DNA of 64,000 nucleotides from Tridacna crocea (lineage: Eukaryota > Mollusca > Bivalvia > Cardiida > Cardiidae): the NCBI GenBank assembly GCA_943736015.1, contig OX031069.1, positions 22,945,235 to 23,009,234 of the forward strand, read 5' to 3'. The first letter of the stretch is position 1. Every line of letters starts with the position of its first letter. Of this stretch, positions 1 through 10,472 are shown in pieces. A program made the position numbers and the translations under genes. The notes beneath the pieces are model-generated. The model ran no database searches, was not told where the DNA came from, and saw nothing but the letters and a program-made list of their open reading frames with translations.

Positions 1-340
1 TGCAAGAAGTCTGTACGTATCAGCGTACAGATAAACTCGAAAAAGCAAATTGTCGTTAAAGCTGAAGCGGCATATTCGTTGATTCGTCACCTGTATTATT
101 CGTTACTTTGGTAACTATGCGAATGTATAACATCGACAGGGGTTTTTGCTTTAATTGTCAGCTTATAGTGTATCATTTTTAGGCAACAGATGAGTTACTG
201 AATAGTTACAATTTACGGCAAATGCACAAAATCATGTTGAATATGTGTTGTGAAGTAATTTTAGTAAATTGACCCATTCATGATAGGAATCATCCTTGTT
301 GTAGATTTTGAGGCTGTCTTTTCATAGTTCAAAGATAAGA
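1..340. other. Unassigned left edge
   Basis: No coding exon can be supported here. A possible donor (TTTG followed by GTAACT near 108-114) could end a 5' untranslated or first exon of the TMEM177-like gene to the right, which lacks a visible start codon, but nothing confirms it. Confidence 0.3.
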
Positions 341-594
341 TTAACCCTTCATCACATCCCAGAGATTTAGGTACCCTTGCCCAACAAATTTTAGACTCTT
401 CCGGATTCAAAACATCTGCAAATAATAAGTTCAAAATTGGTTTCATTGTGCTTGAATTCTTGGATAGTGTAGAAAACATCGTGGGAAAATGAGAAAATGC
501 TGGTTAAGAGCATTTTCTCCTTTTCCACAATGTTTCCAACTGTCATTTTCCATGGAGTTGTTTGATCTCTTGATTTGTGTGATAAAGGGTAAAG
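341..594 (-). repeat. TTAA hairpin MITE, degenerate copy
   Basis: It begins TTAACCCTTCATCAC and ends GATAAAGGGTAAAG. The central inverted repeat near 471-532 is recognisable but mismatched. A second, half-eroded hairpin arm follows at 600-650. Confidence 0.5.
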
Positions 595-839
595 GAAAAG
601 GCTTTTGAAAGATTTTTTGAAACATTGTCTCCTTTTCCAGCATTTTTTTTTCTATATTTCAGAGCAAATCAAATCATTTTAGCATCATTGATTGTCTGCA
701 ACTGCTTAGACTTCTGGCTAGTGTGAAACATTGTCATTTAGTCTGGAGGTAAATTCACAGGAGTAGTATAGATCTGACTTTGTAGAGATAAACTTAAAAG
801 GTTTTTCTCTTTCAAAGCTGTGAATAGTCCATTTGCACA

Positions 840-1060
840 TTAACTCATTCCAATGTTTTAGGCTTGTCCAAACTGAAAGCATTTGCTGACAACAAAATAA
901 AAGTGACAGAAAATTTGATATTTGTCATGTAAAGAGTAGAAAACATTGTGGGAAAAGGAGAAAATGCTGGTTACCAGCATTTTCTCCTTTTCCCACAATG
1001 TTTTCTACAGGCTTCTTCTTCAGGAGCGTCAAAAGTAGGGATTGTGTGGTAATGGGTTAA
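840..1060 (-). repeat. TTAA hairpin MITE
   Basis: Complete copy from TTAACTCATT to GTAATGGGTTAA, with a near-perfect central palindrome around the GCTGGTTACCAGC core. One base separates it from the next copy. Confidence 0.85.
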
Positions 1061-1061
1061 T

Positions 1062-1290
1062 TTAACTCATTACCAAATGCCAGTGTTTTAGGCTTGTCCA
1101 AACTGAAAGCATTTGCAGACAACAAAATAAAAGTGACTGTAAATTTTAAATTTGTCATGTGAAGAGTAGAAAACATTGTGGGAAAAGGAGAAAATGCTGC
1201 TAACCAGCATTTTCTCATTTTCCCACAATGTTTTCTACAGGCTTCTTTTTCAGGGTCATCAAAAGTAGGGATTGTGTGGTAATGGGTTAA
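1062..1290 (-). repeat. TTAA hairpin MITE, tandem partner
   Basis: Nearly identical to the copy at 840-1060 and in the same orientation, so the pair looks like a local tandem duplication rather than two insertions. A further fragment of the same end follows at about 1291-1370. Confidence 0.85.
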
Positions 1291-1384
1291 GGCAATGTAA
1301 CAAACTTTTGGACTTGACTGAATTGAAAGCATTTGAACAACATCAAAAAAATGTAGCTGACATAATTGTTGTCTCTGTTGGGGT

Positions 1385-1650
1385 ACGAAAAGATTTTTTC
1401 CTAGTCCCACACCCCGACTTGGCCAATTTCTTTCTGAGGGTTGTGGTTGCTACAGGATGCATTCCTCTCCCACTGCTGACCATCATCTTGACGATGGTCA
1501 TGCTGGAAAGCAGCCAGTGGCTTGGAAAGAAAATTGTGCGGAGTACTGGTAAAGAGACTGCAGGAAAGTATGGTTAGGTACATCAGTTGGCCGCCACAAC
1601 ATAACTGAAATAATGTTGAAAACAGTGTTTAATACCACAGTGACCACACA
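1385..1650 (+). mobile_element. tRNA-derived SINE body
   Basis: Contains the shared SINE stretch CTTGGCCAATTTCTTTC, a CAGCCAGTGGCTTGGAAAG segment and the tail ATAACTGAAATAATGTTG. The same order occurs at 35385, 59015 and 60033, and reversed at 14157, 38525, 54205 and 62268. The tRNA-like head is missing here. Confidence 0.6.
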
Positions 1651-1738
1651 CTCAATCAGAATGGCATTAAACGCCATACAATAAATCAAACAATCCTTTT
1701 TTAACAATGTTTTCAAAAGCTATCTCCTTTAGGGTTGT

Positions 1739-1965
1739 TTAACTCTTTACCACACAATCCCGACTTTTAACGACCTTGAGAAAGAAGCCCTTTGAAAACA
1801 CTGTGGGAAAAGGAGAAAATGCTGGTGACCAGCATTTTCTCCTTTCCCCACTGTGTTTTCTACCCTTCCCAAACCGATTTTAATTTTTCAGTACCTTAAT
1901 TTTGTTTTCTGCAAATGCTTTCATTTTGGACCTGCCTAAAATTTTTGTGTGGGGTAAAGAGTTAA
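1739..1965 (+). repeat. TTAA hairpin MITE
   Basis: Complete, from TTAACTCTTTACCACACAAT to GGGTAAAGAGTTAA. The stem base reads CACTGTGGG on the left and CACTGTG on the right, a paired variant of the usual CATTGTGGG / CCCACAATG. It ends 45 bp before the first exon found for the TMEM177-like gene. Confidence 0.85.
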
Positions 1966-2009
1966 AGTCCAGATTTGATGGTAAAGGCTTCATTAATTTA
2001 AAATTGTAG

Positions 2010-5000
2010 GCTCTTAAAGATGGAACCTGGAAACTACGCCGACAGTTTATTGTGACTGGTATAGGAATAGCAGGATGGATAACCTTCAAGTACTCGCCTT
2101 ATTCTAAAGTAGTGAACAGGACTGGGTTTTTATTTTTTGGCACAGAACAGGGACCTCGAAAAGAGATTGCTCGGCTACGAAGTCTTGGGTTCAAAATACC
2201 TACATATGAAGATCAATTGCGGAAAATGACATTTTCTATATCACAGAAAATTATAGATCAGGTAGTACCTTTTACTGTCCATGAATACTCTGGGCTTATC
2301 CTATTGCTTTTTATCACATAAATTCCATGGTGTTCAGTGTAATTACACTCATTAAAGATTTTCTTATCACACACATATTTGAGATGAGCATTGTGTGGCA
2401 TTGATCAGTTATCATATTGTTTTGTATTTCTGTCAGTGAAGTGAATGGGGTTTTATTTGTGGAAATTAACATAATTATATTCCTAGATGGTTGCCTGAGA
2501 TTTTTAGCTCACCTGAGCACAACGTGCTCAGGGGGAGCTATTGTGACCGGTCATCGTCCGGCGTCCGTCCGTCCGTCCGTCCATCTGTCCGTCCGTCCGT
2601 TAACAATTTCTTTAAAAATCTTCTCCTCCAAAACCAGAAGGCCAATCTTGATAAAACTTGGCAGGAATGTTCCTTGGGTGAAGCTCTACAAAAATTGTTA
2701 AAAGAATCTAATTCCAACAAAAACTCTGGTTGCCATGGCAACAAAATGGCTGAAAATGGAAAAATTTTTAAAAATCTTCTTGTGACAAATTATAAGGCCA
2801 GGAGCATTCATATTTTGTATGAAGCATCATTGGGTGACCCTTTACCAAAATTGTTAAAATTATTCCCCTGGGGTCATATTTGGGCTTTGCCCGGGCGCAC
2901 CCTATTTTACATAGAAACAAAGAAGGAAAGCTTTAAAAAATCTTCTTCTGACAAACCATAATGGCTAGAGCATTCATATTTGGTATGTAGCATTATCTGA
3001 TGATCCTGTACCAAAATTGTTAAAATTATTCCTCTGCTGTCATATTTGGGTTCTGCCCGGGCGCACCCTATTTTAAAATCTTTAAAAATCTTCTTGTGAC
3101 AAAACATAAGGTTGGGAACATTCATATTTTGTTTGAAACATCATTGGGTGACCCCTTACCAAAATTGTTAAAATCATTCCCATAGGGTCATATTTGGGCT
3201 TTGCCCGGGCGCACTCTATTTTACATAGAAATTTAGAAGGAAATCTTTAAAACTTCTTCTGGTGACAAATCATAATGGCTAGAACATTCCTATTTAGTGT
3301 GTAGCATTAACTTATGATCTTCTACCAAAATTGTTGAAATTAGCCTTCTGCGGTCATATTTGGGCTCTGCCCGGGTGCACCCTATTTTACAATCTTTAAA
3401 AAAATTGATGTTAAACAGCAGCTTTTAGCTCCACTGGCCAAAGACAAAGAAGAAAATCTGTAAACATATTTTTGTGACAAACCCCAGGGTATGCCTTATT
3501 TGAAAAGAATAAATAGCCTGCCCTTGATAAACCATGTAAGTTACAAATATACTCAGGTGAGCGATATAGGACCATCATGGTCCTCTTGTTGAAAGATTTT
3601 TATGTGATAAAAGAATCTTAACATTCATTGGCTTGGCTTTTGAGATGACTTTTTTTTATTTACCCTTTTCCACAAAATCGTGAGTTTTAATGAGGATTGG
3701 AAAAATTCTTTTAAAAATATGGGTAAATGAGTAAATGCATGTCACCAGTATTGTTAGCTCAACTGAGGACAAAATGCTCAAGATGAGCTTTTGTGATCAT
3801 GCCTGTGTCTGGAGTCTGGTGTCTGCCATGCATTGTCAACATTTACCAACATTTTACCAGGTGTAGGCCAGGTGGAAGTTAGCATGTTTGTCTTGGTGAT
3901 ACCTCAGACGACTTGGATAATGTGTTATGTCAGATTGAAAACTATGTCACTAGGTCAAATCTTACAAAAAACCTTGTGTGAAAACTAGAGGTGTTATTTC
4001 CAATCCAGTGCTCTTGAAAATTAGTCAGTGTTTGTCTTGATGATATCTTGGATGAGTTACAAAATGGGTCACATGGTTAAAAACTAGGTTGATTCTGCAG
4101 AATCGAGAGAGATTAGTATAAGTTGTAAGAACTTGTTTCTCAATCGATGTAAAATGAATATGTTTAAACTTAACTAAAAACTAGGTCACTAGGTCAAATC
4201 TTTGAAAATAGCTTGAAATAAAATTGGGTCATTTTGGATTGAAAACTAGGTCACCAGGTCAAATCTTTCAAAACCTTGTGTTATGCCCTAGAGGCCAAAT
4301 TTTCAATCCTGTACCAGTGAAAGTTTGTCAGCATGTTTTCTGAACAATATCTTGACAATATCTTGGTAATATATAGGTCACTAGGTCAAGTCTTAGAAAA
4401 TTCTTATGTATATTCTAGAGAGCACATTTTTGAATCAAAACTTATGAAACTTAATAATAATAATCTTAAACTAGTTTGAAATGGGTCATGTTGGATAATA
4501 AACTAGGTCACTGGGTCAAATTTTAGTGGTAAAACCTCATGTACACTCTACACAATATTTTTGTCAAATACTTGTGAAAGGTGGTCAGAATGTTTTTCTG
4601 GATAATTCTACAGACCTAGTTTAAAAAAGGCAATGTTGAGCTTAAAAGTAGGTCACTGAGATAAGTTGCAGAAAAAGCTTGAGGCTTTAAATTAAAGTCC
4701 AATACTTGTGAAAGTTTGTCAGAATGTCTGTCATGAATATTTGTCAGAATGTTTGTCATTATATCTTCGAATAGATTAGAAACGGGTCCTCTATGCTCAA
4801 AAGAGCGACCTCAGGGCCATCATGGCCCTTTTGATTCCTTTCCCAATAGCATTTTCTATCCCTTCTATTTTTGAGTCACAATTACTGTGATGTAGGCAAA
4901 ATCTTTCAAAATGGGTATGACTACAACTTTTTCGTTTGATAAAAAATTGAAGGCAGAGGGTAGCTTATAAAAACTTTTGCTGGTAGTGAACACAAGTAAA

Positions 5001-8000
5001 CAATGTGAGTGGTAAAATGCATTTTACACACAATGACCCCCCTGGGAAAGAAGGCTTTTGAAAACAATGTGGGAAAGGAGAAAATGCTGATAACCAGCAT
5101 TTTCTCCTTTTCCCACAATGTTTTTTACCCTGTCAAAGAAACATTGCGTCATTTGAGCCACCATGAAATTGTCATCTTTGAATCCAACAATGTTAAAATT
5201 TTGTCATCTGGTAAAGGGTTAAGTTTAACCATGCCATTGAAAGGTCTGAAGGTGCCCCTGTATTATTGTAAGATACGTCCAAGTGTTTGTGACCAGCAGG
5301 AAAAAAAAGGGTTTTAAAATTTGGTCAAAAGTTGCAGTTCATCCTTTCTTTGTGTACCTTTACCTGACTACATTTGAAAACATTGTGATGAAAGAATAAA
5401 ATGCTGATAGTGTATTGGTAAACATTATTCTCCTTTCCCCACAGTGTTTCAGCCACAGTTCATCTTTCACCTGCAGATGCTTTGAATACAGACAAGTTAA
5501 AATTTTTGTTGCGTGGTAAGGATTTAATCCTTTACAACACAATCCCGACTTTTAACAACCCTGAAAAGGAAGCCTGTTGATAACATTGAGGGAAAACCTT
5601 TTGAAAACATTGAGGAAACAAGAGCGGCAAATTGTCGCAAGATACGCCCGTCTTACCCCAAGTTGTAAAGCTGGGGCATGCACCAGACAAAATTCAAGTA
5701 TGAAAAACAACAAAGGGCAATAACTCAAAAATTAAGCAAGCAAGAGTTGTGATTTTGGTGCACTGCACTCCCCCTTGATGAGATCTATCCACCAATGAAA
5801 TTTCATAACCCTAGCTAGTATAGTTTTAGAGATATGCTTCGGACAAAAATCAAGTATGAAAAACGACAAAGGGCAATAACTCAAAAATTAAGCAAGCAAG
5901 AGTTATGATTCCTGTGCACTGCACTCCGCCTCGGTGAGATCTATCCACCCATGAAATTTCATAACCCTAGCTAGTATAGTTTTGGAGATATTCACCGGAC
6001 AAAATTCAAGTATAAAAAATGACAAAGGGCAATAACTGAAAAATTAAGAAAGCAAGAGTTATGATTCTTGTGCACTGCACTCCCCCTCAGTGAGATCTAT
6101 CCACCCATGAAATTTCATAACCCTAGCTACTATAGTTTTGGAGATATGCTCCGGACAAAATTCAAGTATGAAAAACAACAAAGGGCAATAACTCAAAAAT
6201 TAAGCAAGCAAGAGTTGTGATTTGTGTGCACTGCACCCCCCATCCATGAGATCTATCCACCCATGAAATTTCATAACCCTAGGTAGTATAGTATTGGTGA
6301 TATGCTTCGGACAAAAATCAAGTATGAAAAACGACAAAGGGCAATAACTCAAAAATTAAGCAAGCAAGGATTATGATTCCTGTGCACTGCACTCCGCCTC
6401 GGTGAGATCTATCCACCCATGAAATTTCATAACCCTAGCTAGTATAGTTTTGGAGATATTCACCGGACAAAATTCAAGTATAAAAAACGACAAAGGGCAA
6501 TAACTCAAAAATTAAGCGAGCAAGAGTTATGATTCTTGTGCACTGCACTCCCCCTCAGTGAGATCTATCCACCCATGAAATTTCATAACCCTAGCTACTA
6601 TAGTTTTGGAGATATGCTCCGGACAAAATTCAAGTATGAAAAACAACAAAGGGCAATAACTCAAAAATTAAGCAAGCAAGAGTTATGATTCTTGTGCACT
6701 GCACTCCCCCTGAATGAGATCTATCCACCCATGAAATTTCATAACCCTAGCTACTATAGTTTTGGAGATATGCTCCGGACAAAATTCAAGTATGAAAAAC
6801 AACAAAGGGCAATAACTCAAAAATTAAGCAAGCAAGAGTTGTGATTCTTGTGCACTGCACTCCCCCTTGATGAGATCTATCCACCCATGAAATTTCATAA
6901 CCCTAGCTAGTATAGTTTTGGAGATATGCTCCGGACAAAATTCAAGTATGAAAAACAACAAAGGGCAATAACTCAAAAATTAAGCGAGCAAGAGTTGTGA
7001 TTCTTGTGCACTGCACTCCGCCTCGATGAGATCTATCCACCCATGAAATTTCATAACCCTAGCTTGTATAGTTTGGGAGATATGCTCCGGACAAAGAACT
7101 GGACGCCGCCTGCCCGCCCGCCCGCCCGCCCGCCACAGGTGATCCCATAATACGTCCCGTCTTCGACGGGCGTATAAAAAGGAGAAAATGCTGGCAACCA
7201 GCATTTTTCCCCCTTTACCACAGTTGTTTTCTACCTTATCAAATATCGAAATTACCAATGTAGCAACATTTGATTTTTCATCTGCACAGTCATGCATTCA
7301 GTTTGGACCAGTCTAAAGTTTTGAGGTTGGTTAGAGAACTGTTATGCAAAAAAAAACCAAAACCTTAACCCTTTACCACACATTCCCGACTTTTGATGAC
7401 CCTGAAGAAGAAGCCTTTTGAAAACATTGTGAGAAAAGGAGAAAATGCTGGTAACCAGCATTTTCTGCTTTTCCCACTATGTTTTCTACCTTTCCCAAGG
7501 CAAGTTTCAATTTTTCAGTCACATTTTATTTTTGTTGTCTGCAAAATTTATGGTTTGAATTTGGACCAGTCTAAAATTTTCTTGTGTGGTAAAGAATTTT
7601 AATGATAAAAAATCCAAACATATCTGAAATTTCATATTTTTTCCTCTTTTTTTTTTCCTCTAGGCAATAGCAGATATAAACACGAATAGAAAAACCCCAA
7701 TTGATGTCAGCAAAGTTAATTTTGCAACAACATTAGCCGTCCATCTTGGTAGCGAATACCACTCAGGATCGTTGAAAAACGGGGGGTTTATAGGTGAGGT
7801 TGAAAATTTAACGCTTTCCCAAACTGACAATTTGAGACATTTCTAGACTGACCACATCTTCATATCACTTAACCCATTACCAAACGACAATATTTTAGAC
7901 TGGTCCAAATTGAAAGCATTTGCAGACGACAAAATAAAAGTGATTGAAAATTTGAAATTTGTTTTGTGAAGGATAGAAAACATTGTGGGAAAAGGAGAAA

Positions 8001-9249
8001 ATGCTGGTTACCAGCATTTTCTCCTTATCCCACAATGTTTTCTAAAGGCTTCTTTCTCAGGGGCGTCAAAAGTAGGGAATGTGTGGTAATGGGTTGATTG
8101 ATTTAAGTGAGTTAAAGCTCCTTAATAGGGTAGAAAACATAGTAGAAAATGCTGAATACCAGCATTTTCTCCATTACCATTTATGTTTTCCAAGGCCTTC
8201 TTCCTCGGGTTGTCACAACATTGAATTGTTTGTTACAAGATCAAGTTACTTTTAACTCTTTCCCAAATAATAAAATTTTGAACTTGTCCAAGTTGAAAGC
8301 ATTCAGAGAAAATAAGTTGGATTGATTCAAAATATTAAAGCAGCTTGTCGTAGTGTAGAAAATCTTTTGGGAAAAGGAGGAAATGCTGGTAACCCTTCCA
8401 AAAACAAATTTCAGTTTTTGAGTGACATTAATTTTGTCTTCTGCAAATGCTTTCAATTTGGACAAGCCTAAAATTATGTCGTTTGGTAAAGAGTTAATTA
8501 TTATGAGGGTCATAGCCTATTATCATAGGGATTCTGTATGGCCTTTAAGTTTTGACTCATTGTTAAAATCTTTTTTTTAATTTTCAGTTTTACCAGGACC
8601 ATTTGGAATAACACAGAATGAGAAGTCAATTTATATGGCTTCAAAATATTTTGACTCTAGCTCCATCTTGTTTTCTGTTCTAGACAAAAACACCTGGAAA
8701 TTCATGGTAGCCAAAGAAATATTACTGCTTGAGAATGAAAGGAACTTGATGAAATTTGGCATGTATATCGGCTCTTTCCTAATCTGTGTTTCCTATGTGA
8801 TAATTTACAAATTAAACGAATACTTAAACTCCAAGGATTATGTGAATAAACTTTTCTATGCTGCCGCTAAGCGCAGAGGTCAATTTTCAGAAAAACATGT
8901 ACTTCAGAAAGATGTGAAAAAGTTTCTGCGTTCATCCTTGATACTTTCTATAGTTTCCATGTTTGGTGTCTCCTTTATAATATACAAAATATCATGGTAC
9001 CTGTATTTGTGCTCAAAAACAAGGAAGATTGATGCAACTCTGGCAGGAATGGGAGAAGACTATGTTAAAGGGGGAAAAGATTATTTTGAAAAGATGCAAG
9101 ACTCTGGGTATTTCCAGCACCACATGCTAGCCAACAAGAGTTTTAACAGAATCGGAAATAAGGAGATGAACAGTTTTTTGTATTTAATTCCCAAGTTTGT
9201 TCCGGGGAATGAAAGATTAGAATATTTCAGAAAAGTGAGTGATAAATAA
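2010..9249 (+). CDS. TMEM177: TMEM177-like mitochondrial membrane protein (5' end missing)
   Basis: Three coding exons join in frame: 2010-2261, 7664-7793 and 8588-9249, giving 347 visible residues. An in-frame TAG lies just upstream of the 2010 acceptor, so the start codon must sit in an unseen upstream exon. Two hydrophobic segments (MYIGSFLICVSYVIIY and SSLILSIVSMFGVSFIIY) predict two membrane spans. Similarity to TMEM177 is recalled rather than searched: the WKFMVAKEILLLE stretch before the first span and YVKGGKDYFEKM after the second match in order and spacing. Human TMEM177 (311 aa) is an inner-membrane factor in COX2/COX20 assembly; the same role here is inference. The introns are filled with MITEs and two Helentron-like elements. 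The gene is tail-to-tail with the thiolase. Confidence 0.55.
2507..3593 (+). mobile_element. Helentron/pearl-like non-autonomous element
   Basis: The left end carries AGCTCACCTGAGC and a GTCC-rich run. The right end carries the inverted counterpart CTCAGGTGAGC, then the hairpin AGGACCATCATGGTCC and CTTG. Between them are tandem ~148-166-bp repeats marked by GCCCGGGCGCAC at 2889, 3055, 3203 and 3369. Subterminal inverted repeats, central tandem repeats and a 3' hairpin are the layout known for DINE-1/HINE and bivalve pearl elements. The ORFs inside are not credible genes. Confidence 0.65.
2562..2604 (+). repeat. GTCC microsatellite
   Basis: Imperfect run of GTCC units just inside the 5' end of the Helentron-like element. 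The same kind of run sits near the end of the element at 5619-7175. Confidence 0.85.
3757..4834 (+). mobile_element. Degenerate Helentron/pearl-like element
   Basis: It starts TTAGCTCAACTGAGGAC and ends with CGACCTC plus the hairpin AGGGCCATCATGGCCCT. This matches the layout of the element at 2507-3593. The interior has diverged repeats built on CACTAGGTCAAATCTT. A 65-bp foreign segment at about 4099-4163 is shared with 35290-35375. Confidence 0.55.
4099..4163 (+). repeat. Short dispersed repeat
   Basis: The segment from AGAATCGAGAGAGATTAGTA to ATATGTTTAAAC is almost identical to one at about 35290-35375, where a short internal piece is duplicated. It interrupts the surrounding Helentron-like sequence. 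I do not recognise the family. Confidence 0.6.
5011..5222 (+). repeat. TTAA hairpin MITE
   Basis: The left end is eroded (TTTTACACACAATGACC). The palindrome around GCTGATAACCAGC is intact and the right end is GGTAAAGGGTTAA. Confidence 0.75.
5370..5526 (+). repeat. TTAA hairpin MITE, degenerate
   Basis: The stem is weak and the loop is expanded (TGCTGATAGTGTATTGG). The right end GTGGTAAGGATTTAA leads directly into the next copy. Confidence 0.45.
5619..7175 (-). mobile_element. Helentron/pearl-like element with 156-bp tandem core
   Basis: Inverted motifs ATACGCCCGTC (5642-5652) and GACGGGCGTAT (7165-7175) bound the element. Beyond the left motif lies a small hairpin, GCGGCAAATTGTCGC. Read on -, the order is 5' inverted motif, CGGG-rich run, tandem repeats, inverted motif, hairpin, CTTG, the same order as the element at 2507. 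This matches the known architecture of HINE/pearl elements. No transposase is encoded. Confidence 0.7.
5683..7095 (-). repeat. 156-bp tandem array, nine units
   Basis: The unit mark (CCGGACAAA or variant) falls at 5683, 5839, 5995, 6151, 6307, 6463, 6619, 6775, 6931 and 7087: exactly 156 bp each time with no indels. Marker variants recur every third unit (5839=6307, 5995=6463, 6151=6619), a 468-bp higher-order repeat. Confidence 0.95.
7365..7602 (+). repeat. TTAA hairpin MITE
   Basis: Complete copy ending 61 bp before the 7664 exon of the TMEM177-like gene. It starts TTAACCCTTTACCACACATT. The palindrome has one stem mismatch (TTTCTGC). Confidence 0.85.
7869..8097 (-). repeat. TTAA hairpin MITE
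   Basis: Complete, TTAACCCATTACC to GTAATGGGTTGA. It is intronic, 75 bp past the 7664-7793 exon. Confidence 0.85.
8124..8240 (-). repeat. TTAA hairpin MITE fragment
   Basis: A shortened stem (ATAGTAGAAAATGCTG / CAGCATTTTCTCC) plus an eroded right flank. The left end is absent. Confidence 0.5.
8252..8497. repeat. TTAA hairpin MITE, inverted hybrid
   Basis: Both termini are of the same type: AAAATTTTGAACTTGTCC on the left and GGACAAGCCTAAAATTA on the right. The element is therefore two copies of one end joined through a half hairpin. Confidence 0.6.
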
Positions 9250-9250
9250 A
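9245..9250 (+). promoter_or_regulatory. Candidate poly(A) signal overlapping a stop codon
   Basis: AATAAA overlaps the TAA stop (9247-9249) of the TMEM177-like gene. A second AATAAA lies at 9273-9278 and is the likelier functional one by position. Confidence 0.35.
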
Positions 9251-9352
9251 AGAATATGACCACTTACCTCGCAATAAAATCCGAGAGTTGTCCAAATTCA
9301 AAGTCTTAAAATTTTGCATGCAACAACTTTACTATGCTCAGACAAAAGGGGC

Positions 9353-9579
9353 TTAACCCTTTTCCACGCAAAAAAAAAAATAGATTGGTCTAAATTGAAA
9401 CAAATGCAGACAACAAAATAAACGTTACTCAGAAACTGAAATTTGTTTCCAGCAGAGTAGAAAACATTGTGGGAAAAGGAGAAAATGCTGGTTACCAGCA
9501 TTTTCTCCTTTTCCCACAATGTTTTCAAAAGGCCTCTATGTCAGGGTCGTAAAAACCAGAGATTGTTTGGTAAAGGGTA
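9353..9579 (-). repeat. TTAA hairpin MITE
   Basis: Full length with an intact palindrome. An 11-A run replaces part of the left end. The next copy abuts it in the opposite orientation. Confidence 0.8.
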
Positions 9580-9804
9580 GACTCTTTACCACCCAATCCT
9601 GACTTTTAACAACCCTGAAAAAGAAGCCTATAGAAAACATTGTGGGAAATGGAGAAAATGCTGGTAACCAGCATTTTCTCCTTTTCCCACAATGTTTTCT
9701 TACCTATCCGAAACAGAAATTCTTATTTCAATTACTTTTAATTTGTCATCTGCAAATCCTTTCAGTTTGGACCAGTCTAGTTTTTTGTCGTTTGGCAGAG
9801 TTAA
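9580..9804 (+). repeat. TTAA hairpin MITE
   Basis: It begins GACTCTTTACCACCCAAT and ends TTTGGCAGAGTTAA, back-to-back with the preceding copy. Confidence 0.8.
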
Positions 9805-9879
9805 TGCATCCCCTTGATAAACGATACCAGACAGGTCATCACATAAATATGGACCCAAAATAGCGATGTTTATGCAACA

Positions 9880-9998
9880 TCCTTAATCATGAGGCAGTCT
9901 GGTCATTGGACACACAGAAAATTTACCAATTACGAAAAAGTTTCAGCCCAGGTCAGCCTGCGCAGCGGAACTGGTTGATGTTTTTCGCAGATGCATTA
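9880..9998 (+). repeat. CAGCCTGCGCAG-type dispersed repeat
   Basis: Shares AGGTCAGCCTGCGCAG and a CGCAGATGCATTAA tail with copies near 36480, 45050, 52611, 57005 and 58480. Its second arm is lost. Confidence 0.55.
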
Positions 9999-10225
9999 AC
10001 CCTTTACCTAATATGCCAATTTGAGGCTCTTCCATTTCAGCAGCAAATAAAGATATGACGTCAAAAATATGGACAAATGAGGATACAAATATCTGGTTGA
10101 GTGGAAAAAATTGTGGGAAAATGAGAAATTGCTCTTTATGAGTAATTTCTCCTTTTCCTACAATGTTTTCAAAAGCTGTCTGTTGTTGATACGTCAAAAT
10201 GAGTATCTATGGAGTAAAGGGTTAA
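9996..10225 (-). repeat. TTAA hairpin MITE, divergent subtype
   Basis: Ends TTAACCCTTTACC / GTAAAGGGTTAA. The stem reads GAGAAATTGCTC / GAGTAATTTCTCC in place of GAGAAAATGCTGG. Confidence 0.65.
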
Positions 10226-10284
10226 GCCCGTTTTTCAGGGAGCATAGCTCAAATACATGTAACTCGGATTATGGAGCTGGTCTT

Positions 10285-10402
10285 TCATGAGAATAGAAAA
10301 CATTGTAAGATATGGATAAAGTGCTGGTTACCAGTGTTTGCTCCATATCCTAATATTTTTTTAGAAGTCTTTTTCTTTAGGGTCATTTAACACTGGATGG
10401 TT
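10285..10402 (-). repeat. TTAA hairpin MITE fragment
   Basis: A degraded stem (AACATTGTAAGATATGG / CCATATCCTAATATT) and right flank remain. Confidence 0.4.
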
Positions 10403-10472
10403 TAATGAAAGAATAATGAAGTATCTTTTATTAGAATCTGTTTGTTTTGATAAAGTTTTCTATTATTCTTAT

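Larger units (their letters stand above)
3659..4920 (+). repeat. TTAA hairpin MITE split by another element
   Basis: The left part (about 3659-3756) runs into the palindrome and stops near its loop at CACCAGTA. The right part (about 4835-4920) resumes with CCTTTCCCAATAG...TTTTCTATCCC. The element at 3757-4834 lies between them and must therefore be younger. Confidence 0.55.
5523..7340 (+). repeat. TTAA hairpin MITE split by a 156-bp-repeat element
   Basis: The left half (5523-5618) runs from TTTAATCCTTTACAACACAA into the left stem. The right half (7176-7340) resumes with AAAAAGGAGAAAATGCTGG and continues through the TTTGGACCAGTCTAAA end. The insert between is 5619-7175. Confidence 0.65.

Noticed and set aside
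2491-2961. 156-aa + frame as a gene
   Set aside because: It lies wholly within the tandem-repeat Helentron-like element and has no splice or protein signature.
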